A stretch of 36,257 bases of DNA from Pseudomonadota bacterium (lineage in GTDB: Bacteria; Pseudomonadota; Gammaproteobacteria; Burkholderiales; Rhodocyclaceae). This document shows positions 1-7,653 of this stretch, one piece after another; within the stretch, counting starts at the first letter, position 1; each line of letters opens with the position of its first letter. Where the stretch lies: NCBI GenBank assembly GCA_021849505.1, contig JAJZSW010000019.1, positions 1 to 36,257 of the forward strand, written 5' to 3'. Below the pieces are notes generated by a model. The model made no database searches and had not been told where the DNA came from. It was given only the letters and a program-made list of their open reading frames with translations. Position numbers and translations under genes: made by a program.

Positions 1-369
1 ATATTCCGGTATATCGAGCGGCGAGATCGAACCCGGATCGAGACTGAGAATTTCTTCTGCGATGATGTCCGCTTCGGGCACGCCCGGTTGCGCCGGGTCA
101 TCGGCATCGCGGAGCAGACCGGTCGGCTTTTCGTCGAGCACGAGATCGATGGTGATCGGCTCGGCGAAGAACTGGCGCGACAGGGCCTCGACCCGGTCGA
201 GATAGCGCTCGCGCACCCAGCGCAGGATGAAGCCGTTCGGCGCGAGCAGGCGCAAGCCGCGGCCTTCGTCGAGCGTTTCGACGCGCAATGACTTGATCCA
301 TGCATTGAACTGTTGCGACGGCACTTCGCTTTCGAAACGCGTCAGACAGTCGGCCCAGAACTGCTTCAT
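1..369 (-). CDS. dnaA: Chromosomal replication initiator DnaA, N-terminal part (partial at window edge)
   Basis: DnaA binds DnaA boxes at oriC, melts the origin and loads the DnaB helicase. Only the first 123 codons are present; the gene continues past the left edge. The protein begins MKQFWADCLTRFESEVP and contains the domain I pattern (aromatic-rich start, FNAWIKSL-like segment, then a stretch resembling APNxFxLxWVRERY), which is the oligomerisation and helicase-interaction domain. The residues after about 90 enter the variable linker domain II; the AAA+ and box-binding domains are outside the window. The ATG at 369 is the natural start because the reading frame aligns with family N-termini. 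It is divergent from rpmH, the usual arrangement at proteobacterial origins. No strong ribosome-binding site precedes the ATG. Confidence 0.93.
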   Translation of the reverse strand, partial: MKQFWADCLTRFESEVPSQQFNAWIKSLRVETLDEGRGLRLLAPNGFILRWVRERYLDRVEALSRQFFAEPITIDLVLDEKPTGLLRDADDPAQPGVPEADIIAEEILSLDPGSISPLDIPEY

Positions 370-493
370 ATAAGTTTATGAATCGATGTAAGTATTATTG
401 TCTGCAAGGAGGCCATCCCGAGGATCGATTTGTCCGAGGCCGGTCTGCATCGGCTGATTGGGAAGCGCTGGATTCTAACGAAATCGGGGGAAG

Positions 494-502
494 TTATCCA
501 CA
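494..502 (+). promoter_or_regulatory. DnaA box TTATCCACA
   Basis: A perfect match to the consensus high-affinity DnaA box TTATCCACA, in the dnaA-rpmH spacer about 125 bases upstream of the dnaA start codon. It could serve autoregulation of dnaA or be part of the origin. No second perfect box was found in the spacer. Confidence 0.75.
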
Positions 503-555
503 AGCCGGGAATCGGCCCAGGGATCTGTCCGGGAGCGCAAAGTGCAAAAAAGCGC

Positions 556-585
556 TTGACAAGAATGGGCCTAACAGGTTGTAAT
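556..585 (+). promoter_or_regulatory. Sigma-70 type promoter of rpmH
   Basis: A consensus -35 TTGACA (556-561) is followed after 18 bases by TGTAAT (580-585), five of six matches to the -10 consensus. The predicted transcript would start around 592, about 20 bases before the rpmH ATG, giving a short leader as expected for this highly expressed operon. Confidence 0.7.
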
Positions 586-613
586 CGCGCGCTTTTCCCT
601 CAAGGATTCCAAC

Positions 614-748
614 ATGAAGCGCACCTACCAACCGTCCGTCGTGCGTCGCAAGCGCACCCATGGTTTCCTCGTCCGTTCCCGTACCCGTGGCGGCCGCGCC
701 GTGCTGCGCGCACGTCGTGCCAAGGGACGCCATCGCCTCGCCGTCTGA
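614..748 (+). CDS. rpmH: 50S ribosomal protein L34
   Basis: L34 is a small, very basic protein of the large ribosomal subunit. The 44-residue product begins [18 protein letters not shown] and ends GRHRLAV, matching the family along its entire length (usual length 44-46). It is the first gene of the rpmH-rnpA-yidD-yidC cluster and has a recognisable promoter just upstream. The start ATG is fixed by the conserved MKRTYQPS N-terminus. The gene is too short for a standard ORF cutoff but its identity is unambiguous. Confidence 0.98.
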   Translation: MKRTYQPSVVRRKRTHGFLVRSRTRGGRAVLRARRAKGRHRLAV

Positions 749-756
749 TTTCCTGC

Positions 757-1122
757 TTGAACGATACCGGATCTGCAGAAGATTTCGGTTACGGGCGACA
801 GCATCGGTTGCTGAAGCCTGTCGAGTATGCGGAAGCATTCGCCGCGCGGCGCGTTCTGCGCGGCAAACGGTTCGCGCTGCATTACCGGGCGAACGGCCGC
901 ACTGAACCGCGGCTCGGCCTGGTGATCCCGAAGAAACAGGCACGCCGCGCCGTGTTGCGCAATGCCATCAAGCGCCAGGCGCGCGAAGTGTTCCGCAAGC
1001 AGAAGGCCGCCCTGCCGGCGCTGGATCTGGTCTTGCGGCTGGCGCAGCCGGCCGGGGCAATCGACAAGCCGGCCTGGCGTGCCGAAATCGCTGCCCTGTT
1101 CGAACAGTTGCCACGTACGTGA
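757..1122 (+). CDS. rnpA: Ribonuclease P protein component
   Basis: RnpA is the protein cofactor of RNase P, which trims 5' leaders of pre-tRNAs. The conserved RNA-binding stretch is visible: [26 protein letters not shown], with the RNR-type core [10 protein letters not shown] around residues 68-77. The product is about 121 residues, within the family range. The start is uncertain: I see no ATG or GTG in frame in a suitable position, and chose TTG at 757, eight bases after the rpmH stop. The family body begins about residue 12. The 3' end overlaps yidD by four bases, suggesting translational coupling. Confidence 0.9.
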   Translation: MNDTGSAEDFGYGRQHRLLKPVEYAEAFAARRVLRGKRFALHYRANGRTEPRLGLVIPKKQARRAVLRNAIKRQAREVFRKQKAALPALDLVLRLAQPAGAIDKPAWRAEIAALFEQLPRT

Positions 1123-1340
1123 AAGCACTGCTGGCCAAGCCCCTGATCTGGCTGGTGCGCGGCTACCAGCTGTTCATCAGCCCTTTCGTGCCCCCTTCCT
1201 GCCGCTTCCACCCGACCTGTTCGCACTACGCGGTCGAGGCACTGCAAAAGCACGGTGCCGTCAAGGGTTTCTGGCTCGCGCTGCGCCGCATCGCGCGCTG
1301 TCATCCATGGCACCCGGGCGGACACGATCCGGTGCCGTAG
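1119..1340 (+). CDS. yidD: Membrane protein insertion efficiency factor YidD
   Basis: YidD is a small membrane-associated protein that assists YidC-dependent insertion of inner-membrane proteins. The 73-residue product has the family signature: the CRFxPTCSHYAxEA segment (about residues 28-42), followed by HGxxKGxxLAxxRIxRCxPWHPGGxDPVP to the C-terminus. The start is GTG at 1119, overlapping the rnpA stop. An N-terminal amphipathic hydrophobic segment ([15 protein letters not shown]) is typical. It is followed after 39 bases by yidC, the usual partner. Confidence 0.96.
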   Translation: MKALLAKPLIWLVRGYQLFISPFVPPSCRFHPTCSHYAVEALQKHGAVKGFWLALRRIARCHPWHPGGHDPVP

Positions 1341-1379
1341 AATGGCGCCTCTTTTTTACTTGCTGTTGACGCAACCACC

Positions 1380-3005
1380 ATGGATACCCAACGCCTGATA
1401 CTGCTGCTGGTCTTCTTCTTCTCCTGCATGATGCTGTGGGATGCCTGGCAGCGCAAGGATCTGCCGCCGCCGGTCGCGGCCAGCCAGCAGGCGGCAGCTA
1501 CCCAGCCTGCCGATGGGACACCGGGCAGTGCTGCCGTCCCGTCAGCGCCGACTTCCGCGCCGGCATCTCCGGGCGCCGTTCCCGCCGCCGGCAAGCCGGC
1601 TTCACAAGCGGCCGTACTGAAGATCCGCACCGATCTGGTGGCTGCCGAGATTTCCGCCCACGGCGGAGACCTGGTACGGCTGGAACTCCTCAAGCACCAT
1701 GCGACCGTCAAGCCGGACGAGAATTTCGTGCTGATCGACCCGGCGCATGCCTATGCAGCCCAGTCGGGCCTGATCGGCACCGGTCTGCCGAATCACAAAT
1801 CCATCTGGACGCTGCCGGCTGCCGGCCTCGAACTCAAGGATGGCGCGGACGAGTTGCGCGTCCCGCTCGAGGCGGCGCTGGAGGGTGGCGGCAAGGTCGT
1901 CAAGACCTACGTGTTCAAGCGCGGCAACTATCTGGTCGATGTCGAGCACAAGTTCGTCGATGCGCCCGTTCCGGCCGGTACCTTCGCCTATTTCCAGCTG
2001 ACGCGCGACGACAAGCCGCCGGCCGGCGCCAACAGCATGATGATGACCTTCACCGGCGCGGCAATCTATACCGACCAGGACAAGTTCAAGAAGGTCGACT
2101 TTTCAGATTTCGGCGGCAAGAACAAGCATCCGGCCAAGTCCGACAACGGCTGGGTGGCGCTGGTCGAACACTATTTCTTCTCGGCCTGGATTCCCCCTGC
2201 TGGAGAGCGCGAGTATTTCACGCGCAAGCTCGACGGCAACCTGTTTGCCACCGGTCTGGTGCTTCCCTTCACCGGCGACGCGCTGACCGTGCCGCTTTAC
2301 TCGGGTCCGCAGGAGCAGGACAAGCTCGAGAAGATCGCCCCCGGCCTCGATCTCGTCGTCGACTACGGCTGGCTGACGATGATCGCCGCGCCGCTGTTCT
2401 GGGTGCTGGACTGGATTCACGGCTACGTCGGCAACTGGGGCTGGGCGATCATCCTGCTGACTGTGCTGATCAAGGGGGTGTTCTTCCCGCTCTCCGCCGC
2501 GAGCTACAAATCGATGGCGAAGATGCGCGTGCTGACGCCGAAGCTGATGAAGCTGAAGGAAACCTACGCCGACGACAAGCAGCGCATGAACCAGGAGATG
2601 ATGGAGCTCTACAAGCGCGAGAAGGTGAACCCGCTCGGTGGTTGCCTGCCGATCCTCGTGCAGATCCCCGTCTTCATCGCGCTCTACTGGGTGCTGCTCG
2701 GCACCGTCGAAATGCGCGGCGCGCCCTGGCTCGGCTGGATCACCGACCTGTCGGCCCAGGATCCCTATTACGTGCTGCCGCTGCTGATGGGCGTCTCGAT
2801 GTTCATCCAGACCAAGCTCAACCCGACGCCGCCCGATCCGATCCAGGCCAAGATCGTGCTCTGGATGCCGATCGTCTTCACGGTCATGTTCCTCTGGTTC
2901 CCTGCCGGCCTGGTGCTCTACTGGACCGTCAACAACGTCCTGTCGATCGCGCAGCAGTGGCAGGTCAACCGCATGATCGAGAGCGCGGGCCTGAAGGCCC
3001 ACTGA
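1380..3005 (+). CDS. yidC: Membrane protein insertase YidC
   Basis: YidC inserts and folds inner-membrane proteins, alone or with SecYEG. The 541-residue product has an N-terminal transmembrane helix (residues 5-20), a low-complexity Ala/Pro/Ser linker (about 32-75), a periplasmic beta domain (about 78-330) and the conserved C-terminal insertase core with segments such as [21 protein letters not shown] and [23 protein letters not shown], ending in several membrane helices. This is the long Gram-negative form. A copy of the dispersed repeat (1533-1554, reverse orientation, one mismatch) sits in the linker, encoding about residues 52-59, where extra residues would be tolerated. It is downstream of yidD and upstream of mnmE, the canonical origin-side order. 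Confidence 0.97.
   Translation: MDTQRLILLLVFFFSCMMLWDAWQRKDLPPPVAASQQAAATQPADGTPGSAAVPSAPTSAPASPGAVPAAGKPASQAAVLKIRTDLVAAEISAHGGDLVRLELLKHHATVKPDENFVLIDPAHAYAAQSGLIGTGLPNHKSIWTLPAAGLELKDGADELRVPLEAALEGGGKVVKTYVFKRGNYLVDVEHKFVDAPVPAGTFAYFQLTRDDKPPAGANSMMMTFTGAAIYTDQDKFKKVDFSDFGGKNKHPAKSDNGWVALVEHYFFSAWIPPAGEREYFTRKLDGNLFATGLVLPFTGDALTVPLYSGPQEQDKLEKIAPGLDLVVDYGWLTMIAAPLFWVLDWIHGYVGNWGWAIILLTVLIKGVFFPLSAASYKSMAKMRVLTPKLMKLKETYADDKQRMNQEMMELYKREKVNPLGGCLPILVQIPVFIALYWVLLGTVEMRGAPWLGWITDLSAQDPYYVLPLLMGVSMFIQTKLNPTPPDPIQAKIVLWMPIVFTVMFLWFPAGLVLYWTVNNVLSIAQQWQVNRMIESAGLKAH
1533..1554 (-). repeat. Dispersed 22-bp repeat, copy 1 (in yidC)
   Basis: Reverse-orientation match to the core GTCGGCGCTGGCGGGACGGC preceded by AA, with one mismatch in 22 bases. 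It is read as Ala-Val-Pro-Ser-Ala-Pro-Thr-Ser in the YidC linker. Confidence 0.75.
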
Positions 3006-3020
3006 CCCGCCCTCCCCCAG

Positions 3021-3040
3021 CCCCTCCCTCGCGGGAGGGG
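3021..3040. repeat. GC-rich hairpin between yidC and mnmE
   Basis: A perfect 8-bp inverted repeat, CCCCTCCC and GGGAGGGG, with a TCGC loop, lies 15 bases after the yidC stop and 27 bases before the mnmE start. There is no T-run after it, so it is more likely an mRNA-stabilising or REP-like hairpin than a strong intrinsic terminator. Confidence 0.55.
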
Positions 3041-3067
3041 AGACTTGTAGATCGCTGCGCTCGAAAA

Positions 3068-4408
3068 GTGAAACCGGCCGACACGATTGCTGCGATCGCC
3101 ACCCCGCCGGGTCGCGGCGGTGTCGGCATCGTCAGGGTCTCGGGTCGTGAGCTGCTGCCCTTGGCGCAGGCGCTGACGAACAGGCTTCCCCAGCCGCGCC
3201 GCGCCACCCGCGCCGACTTTCTGGCTGCCGACGGGCAGCCGCTCGACAGCGGCCTGATCCTTTATTTCCCCGCGCCGCATTCCTTCACCGGCGAGGATGT
3301 GCTCGAACTGCACGGCCATGGCGGCCCGGTGGTGATGCATGCCCTGCTCGCCCGCTGCGTCGAGCTCGGCGCGCGGCTGGCGGAACCGGGCGAGTTTTCG
3401 CGGCGCGCCTTCGAGAACGACAAGATCGACCTCGCCCAGGCCGAGGGCATCGCCGACCTGATCGAGGCCGCCTCGGCGCAGGCGGCGCGCGCAGCACTGC
3501 GCTCGCTGTCGGGCGAGTTCTCGACTGCCGTGCGAGCGCTCACTGACGGCCTGATCGAGCTGCGCAGCCTGATCGAGGCGACGCTCGATTTTCCCGACGA
3601 AGAAATCGACCCGCTCGCCGACACCGACATCGTGCCGCGGCTGGCGCGGCTGCGTGCCGATCTGGCCAGCCTGCGCACCCGCGCCCGCGAAGGCAGCGTG
3701 CTGCGTTCCGGCCTGACGGTCGTGCTCGCCGGCCTGCCGAATGTCGGCAAGTCCTCGCTGCTCAACCGGCTGGCCGGCGAGGAGCGCGCCATCGTCACCG
3801 AGATTGCCGGCACGACGCGCGACGCCGTGCGCGAGACGATCCAGGTCGAGGGCATCCCCTTGCACATCATCGACACCGCCGGGCTGCGCGACACCGCGGA
3901 TGTGGTCGAACAGATCGGCATCGCGCGTACCTGGCAGGAAATCGAAAAGGCCGATGTGATCCTCCAGCTCGTCGATGCGCGCGGCGGTGTCACGCCGGCC
4001 GACCAGGCGATCGCGGCGCGCCTGCCCGCGGGCATCGAGCGCGTCGTCGTCGAAAACAAGTGCGACCTCGCCCAGCGTGTTGCCGGCCGCCATGTCGAAA
4101 AGGGCGCCGCGCATCTGGTGGTTTCTGCCAAGAACGGCGCCGGCATGCAACTGCTGCACGACGAGTTGCTGCGCATCGCCGGCTGGCGCGGCCATGGCGA
4201 GGATGCCCTGCTTGCCCGCGCGCGCCACCTCGAGGCGCTGGCCGAGGCGGAGACCCGCATGGCGGCGGCGGATGGCCAGCTCCGGCAGCTCGAACTGGCC
4301 GCCGAGGAACTGCGCCTTGCCCAGCAGGCGCTGGCGCGCATCACCGGCGAATTCACCGCCGACGACCTGCTCGGCACGATCTTCGGCCGCTTCTGCATCG
4401 GCAAATGA
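3068..4408 (+). CDS. mnmE: tRNA uridine-5-carboxymethylaminomethyl(34) synthesis GTPase MnmE
   Basis: MnmE is the GTPase which, with MnmG, modifies wobble uridine 34 of several tRNAs. The 446-residue product shows the N-terminal tetrahydrofolate-binding domain ([21 protein letters not shown]), a helical domain, and the GTPase inserted in it: Walker [10 protein letters not shown] (about residues 222-230), the GTTRD switch segment, DTAGLRDT, and NKCD as the G4 motif. The C-terminus FCIGK supplies the catalytic cysteine characteristic of MnmE. Start is GTG at 3068, immediately before the conserved [18 protein letters not shown]-terminus. The partner gene mnmG is about 5.9 kb downstream, separated by the TSUP and liv genes. 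Confidence 0.97.
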   Translation: MKPADTIAAIATPPGRGGVGIVRVSGRELLPLAQALTNRLPQPRRATRADFLAADGQPLDSGLILYFPAPHSFTGEDVLELHGHGGPVVMHALLARCVELGARLAEPGEFSRRAFENDKIDLAQAEGIADLIEAASAQAARAALRSLSGEFSTAVRALTDGLIELRSLIEATLDFPDEEIDPLADTDIVPRLARLRADLASLRTRAREGSVLRSGLTVVLAGLPNVGKSSLLNRLAGEERAIVTEIAGTTRDAVRETIQVEGIPLHIIDTAGLRDTADVVEQIGIARTWQEIEKADVILQLVDARGGVTPADQAIAARLPAGIERVVVENKCDLAQRVAGRHVEKGAAHLVVSAKNGAGMQLLHDELLRIAGWRGHGEDALLARARHLEALAEAETRMAAADGQLRQLELAAEELRLAQQALARITGEFTADDLLGTIFGRFCIGK

Positions 4409-4454
4409 GCCCCCCCCGAAAACCTCGCTTAGCTCGGTTCTCCCCCCAGGGGGC

Positions 4455-4489
4455 CAAGAAACACTCGGGGCGGCCCTTCGTGTTTCTTG
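4455..4489. repeat. 10-bp inverted repeat after mnmE
   Basis: CAAGAAACAC (4455-4464) and GTGTTTCTTG (4480-4489) form a perfect 10-bp stem with a 15-base loop, in the mnmE-TSUP spacer. It is directly followed by a copy of the dispersed repeat. It may be a Rho-independent-like end for mnmE, although no T-tract follows, or part of a composite extragenic repeat. Confidence 0.55.
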
Positions 4490-4494
4490 TGAAA

Positions 4495-4516
4495 AAGTCG
4501 GCGCTGGCGGGACGGC
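4495..4516 (+). repeat. Dispersed 22-bp repeat, copy 2 (before TSUP gene start)
   Basis: Exact copy of the repeat in the forward orientation. Its end is four bases before the ATG at 4521, so it occupies the place where a ribosome-binding site would be expected. Confidence 0.85.
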
Positions 4517-4520
4517 ATAG

Positions 4521-5297
4521 ATGATCGAAATTGACCCGATCTGGCTGACCCTGCTGCTGGCGGCCTGCTTCGCCGGCTTCGTCGATGCGGTGGCGGGCGG
4601 CGGCGGGCTGATCCAGGTGCCGGCGCTGTTCGCCGCCTTGCCGCGCGAGGCCCCGGCGACCCTGTTCGGCACCAACAAGATCGCCTCCATCTTCGGCACC
4701 CTCAGCGCGGCGCGCCGCTATGTCCGCGCGGTGGAAATGCCTTGGAAGCTGGTGCTGCCGGCAGCCGCTTCGGCCTTCGTGTTTTCCTTCGCGGGTGCGG
4801 CGGTGGTGGCCTGGCTGCCCAAGGATGTCGTGCGGCCGCTGGTGCTGGTGCTGCTCGTGGCCGTGGCGGTCTATACCTGGTCCAAACCGGATTTCGGCGT
4901 AAGCAAGCGCTCACCCCGAATTGCCGCCGAACATGCCTTGCTGGTCGCCCTGCTGGTCGGTGCGGTGATGGGCTTCTATGACGGCTTCTTCGGACCGGGG
5001 GCGGGCAGCTTCATGATCTTCGCCTTCGTGCGCCTGTACGGCATGGATTTCCTGCATGCCTCGGCGAGCGCGAAGATCCTCAATGCCGCGACCAACGCCG
5101 GCGCGCTGTTGCTGTTCGCGCCCTCCGGCCATGTGCTGTGGGCGCTCGGCCTGGGCATGGCGGTCTGCAACATCGCCGGGGCCCAGCTCGGCAGCCGGCT
5201 GGCGATCCGGCACGGCAGCGGATTCGTGCGTCTGGTGTTCCTGGTCATGACCACGCTGCTGATCGTCAAGATCGGCTGGGATACTTTCCGTCCCTGA
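4521..5297 (+). CDS. TSUP (TauE/SafE, YfcA-like) family membrane permease
   Basis: The TSUP family contains small inner-membrane transporters often proposed to export or import sulfonates, sulfite or other organic anions. The 258-residue product is very hydrophobic, with about seven to eight predicted helices, and has the two family half-repeats: GFVDAVAGGGGLIQVPALF near residues 19-37 and GFYDGFFGPGAGSFMIFAF near 152-170. The resemblance is closest to YfcA-like members. The substrate cannot be read from sequence. The start ATG at 4521 has no recognisable Shine-Dalgarno sequence because a dispersed repeat and a hairpin fill the upstream region. It is followed by liv genes, but a 93-base gap suggests separate transcription. 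Confidence 0.88.
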   Translation: MIEIDPIWLTLLLAACFAGFVDAVAGGGGLIQVPALFAALPREAPATLFGTNKIASIFGTLSAARRYVRAVEMPWKLVLPAAASAFVFSFAGAAVVAWLPKDVVRPLVLVLLVAVAVYTWSKPDFGVSKRSPRIAAEHALLVALLVGAVMGFYDGFFGPGAGSFMIFAFVRLYGMDFLHASASAKILNAATNAGALLLFAPSGHVLWALGLGMAVCNIAGAQLGSRLAIRHGSGFVRLVFLVMTTLLIVKIGWDTFRP

Positions 5298-5390
5298 GCA
5301 AAAACCCTGCTCGGTGCATGGACGGATGGCCGGTGCGATGATACATTCGGCAATTCCCATATACGTCACCATAATTCCCGGGAGGAGCCC

Positions 5391-6539
5391 ATGAAACTGC
5401 ACAGTAAGTCTCTGCTTGTCGCCCTGCTGGCGTGTTTCGCCGGTTCGGCATTCGCCGATATCAACGTCGGCGTGGTCGTGTCCGCCACCGGCCCGGCCGC
5501 GTCGCTCGGCATCCCCGAAAAGAACACCTTCGCGCTGATGCCGACCAGCATCGGCGGCGAAAAGATCAACTACATCATCCTCGACGATGCCTCCGACACC
5601 ACCACGGCCGTCAAGAACACGCGCAAGCTGCTGACCGAAGACAAGGTCGATGTGATCATCGGTTCGACGATCACCCCGAATTCGCTGGCGATGATCGACA
5701 TCGTCGCCGAAGCCGAAACCCCGATGATCTCGATGGCGGCCTCGGCGCGCATCGTCGATACGGCCAACCCGAAAGTCAAATGGGTGTTCAAGACGCCGCA
5801 GAACGACATCCAGATGTCCACCGCGCTGGTCGAGCACATGACCAACGCCGGCGTGAAAACGGTGGCGTTCATCGGCTTCGCCGACGCCTACGGCGAGGGC
5901 TGGTACCAGGAATTCAGCAAGATCGCCGAGGCGCGCAAGCTCGCCATCGTCGCCAACGAACGCTACAACCGCGCCGACACTTCGGTCACCGGCCAGGTCC
6001 TGAAGATCATCTCCGCCAAGCCGGATGCCGTGCTGATAGCCGGTTCGGGCACCCCGGCCGCCCTGCCGCAGAAGACGCTCAAGGAGAAGGGCTACAAGGG
6101 CGCGTACTACCAGACCCACGGCGTGGCCAACAAGGACTTCCTGCGCGTCTGCGGCAAGGATTGCGAAGGCACTTTCCTGCCTGCCGGCCCGGTGCTGGTC
6201 GCGGCGCAACTGCCCGCCGACAACCCGATCAAGAAGGTGGCCTCCGATTATGTTGCCAAGTACGAGGCGGCCCATGGCAAGGGCAACAGCTCGACCTTCG
6301 GCGCCCACGCCTGGGATGCCGGCATCCTGCTGCAGAATGCCGTGCCGGTCGCCCTCAAGAAAGCCAAGCCGGGCAGCAAGGAGTTCAAGGTCGCGCTGCG
6401 CGACGCGCTCGAAGGCCTCAAGAACGTGACGGTTTCCCATGGGATCGTCAACATGTCGCCCACCGACCATCTTGGCTTCGACCAGCGCGCGCGCGTGATG
6501 GTCAGGGTCGAGAATGGCGACTGGAAGCTGATCAAGTAG
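5391..6539 (+). CDS. Branched-chain amino acid-type ABC transporter substrate-binding protein
   Basis: This is the periplasmic receptor of a LivFGHM-type ABC importer. The 382-residue product begins with a signal peptide (MKLHSKSLLVALLACFAGSAFA, cleavage likely after AFA at residue 22; an LLAC lipobox-like sequence at 12-15 is an alternative). The mature part has the periplasmic-binding type I fold pattern: INVGVVVSATGPAASLGIPEKN at its start and VDVIIGSTITPNSLAMI further on. A strong ribosome-binding site GGGAGGAG precedes the ATG. It heads the transporter cluster livH-livMG-livF. Substrate could be branched-chain amino acids, amides or aromatic acids; receptors of this family in betaproteobacteria often bind aromatic compounds, so I give no gene symbol. 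Confidence 0.9.
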   Translation: MKLHSKSLLVALLACFAGSAFADINVGVVVSATGPAASLGIPEKNTFALMPTSIGGEKINYIILDDASDTTTAVKNTRKLLTEDKVDVIIGSTITPNSLAMIDIVAEAETPMISMAASARIVDTANPKVKWVFKTPQNDIQMSTALVEHMTNAGVKTVAFIGFADAYGEGWYQEFSKIAEARKLAIVANERYNRADTSVTGQVLKIISAKPDAVLIAGSGTPAALPQKTLKEKGYKGAYYQTHGVANKDFLRVCGKDCEGTFLPAGPVLVAAQLPADNPIKKVASDYVAKYEAAHGKGNSSTFGAHAWDAGILLQNAVPVALKKAKPGSKEFKVALRDALEGLKNVTVSHGIVNMSPTDHLGFDQRARVMVRVENGDWKLIK

Positions 6540-6560
6540 AATCGCTGCGGCCATGAAGCC

Positions 6561-6588
6561 AGGGGCGTCGGAGGTTTCCGGCGCCCTT
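6561..6588 (+). terminator. Hairpin between receptor gene and livH (attenuator-like)
   Basis: An 11-bp stem, AGGGGCGTCGG (6561-6571) with CCGGCGCCCTT (6578-6588) including two G-T pairs, has a 6-base loop and lies 21 bases after the receptor gene stop. It has no long T-tract. Such hairpins commonly let binding-protein mRNA exceed permease mRNA. Confidence 0.5.
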
Positions 6589-6618
6589 GTCGTTTGAAAC
6601 TAATCGAAAATCTCGGCG

Positions 6619-7653
6619 ATGGATCTGCAAATCGCACTGCTGCTCGGCCAGGACGGCATCGTCAACGGCGCCATCTATGCGCTGCTGGCGCTGGCGCTGG
6701 TACTCGTCTTCGCCGTGACGCGCGTGATCTTCATTCCGCAGGGCGAGTTCGTCGCCTACGGCGCGCTGACCCTGGCGAGTCTCCAGGCCGGCCAGGTGCC
6801 GGGCACGCTCTGGCTGCTGCTCGCCTGCGGCGTCGCGGTGGCGGTCATCGACGCGCCGGCCAGCCTGCGGTTCGGCAAGGGGCGTTTCGCCAAACTGCTC
6901 GGCTGGCAGGTCCTTTATCCCATTGTCGTTGCCGCGCTGGTGCTCGGCACCGCGCCGGGCGACTGGCCGATGGCCCTGCAGGTGCTGCTGGCCCTCGCGG
7001 TGGTGGTGCCGCTCGGCCCGCAGTTGTACCGGCTCGCCTATCAGCCGATCGCCGAGGCGCCGGTGCTGGTGCTGCTGATCGTCTCGGTGGCGGTACATCT
7101 GGCGCTGGTCGGCCTCGGGCTGCTGTTCTTCGGCGCCGAGGGCTCGCGCACCCCGGCCTTCTCGGAAGCCTCCTTCGACATCGGCGGGCTGACGATCACC
7201 GGTCAGAGCCTCTGGGTGATCGGCGCGAGCGCCGTGCTGATCGTCGCGCTCTACATCTTTTTCGAAAAGAGCCTTTATGGCAAGGCATTGCGGGCGACGG
7301 CAGTGAATCGTGCCGGGGCCCGATTGATGGGCATCTCGACCACGCTGGCCGGCAAGCTGACCTTCCTGCTGGCGGCGATGATCGGCACGCTGTCCGGCAT
7401 CCTCATCGCTCCGATTACCACCGTCTACTACGACACCGGCTTCCTGATCGGCCTGAAGGGTTTCGTCGGCGCGATCGTCGGCGGACTGGCCAGCTATCCG
7501 GTCGCGGCCGCCGGGGCGCTGCTGGTCGGACTGCTGGAGGCTTTCTCTTCCTTCTGGGCTTCGGCCTTCAAGGAGGTGATCGTGTTCACCCTGATCATCC
7601 CGGTGCTGGTGTGGCGTTCGCTCGCCAGCCGGCATCACGAGGAGGAAGAGTGA
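6619..7653 (+). CDS. livH: Branched-chain amino acid-type ABC transporter permease LivH
   Basis: One of the two membrane subunits of the importer. The 344-residue product starts [31 protein letters not shown], the typical LivH opening with its [15 protein letters not shown] helix. Several further helices follow, and the family cytoplasmic loop [19 protein letters not shown] near residues 225-243 that contacts the ATPase, then the [29 protein letters not shown] segment near 280. It is longer than Escherichia coli LivH (about 308 residues) because of an extra region around residues 75-120. The stop overlaps the start of the next gene by four bases (GTGA), so translation is coupled. Confidence 0.93.
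   Translation: MDLQIALLLGQDGIVNGAIYALLALALVLVFAVTRVIFIPQGEFVAYGALTLASLQAGQVPGTLWLLLACGVAVAVIDAPASLRFGKGRFAKLLGWQVLYPIVVAALVLGTAPGDWPMALQVLLALAVVVPLGPQLYRLAYQPIAEAPVLVLLIVSVAVHLALVGLGLLFFGAEGSRTPAFSEASFDIGGLTITGQSLWVIGASAVLIVALYIFFEKSLYGKALRATAVNRAGARLMGISTTLAGKLTFLLAAMIGTLSGILIAPITTVYYDTGFLIGLKGFVGAIVGGLASYPVAAAGALLVGLLEAFSSFWASAFKEVIVFTLIIPVLVWRSLASRHHEEEE

Larger units (their letters stand above)
370..613. other. dnaA-rpmH intergenic region, possible partial origin
   Basis: This 244-base spacer separates divergent dnaA and rpmH. It contains one perfect DnaA box (494-502), an AT-richer stretch next to dnaA (about 370-405) and the rpmH promoter. I do not see the cluster of several boxes expected of a full oriC, so the main origin may lie on the far side of dnaA. 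No gene is supported here. Confidence 0.5.

Noticed and set aside
3199-3215. GCGCCGACTTT-like sequence in mnmE as another repeat copy
   Set aside because: Only about 11 bases match and the other half of the repeat is absent; likely chance in Ala/Asp-rich coding sequence.
1436-4408. Very long plus-strand open frame running through yidC into mnmE
   Set aside because: Its first half is an out-of-frame reading of yidC in GC-rich DNA; only the mnmE part from 3068 is real.
5346-5375. Promoter TTCGGC/CATAAT before the receptor gene
   Set aside because: The -35 is poor and the start would fall on the ribosome-binding site.
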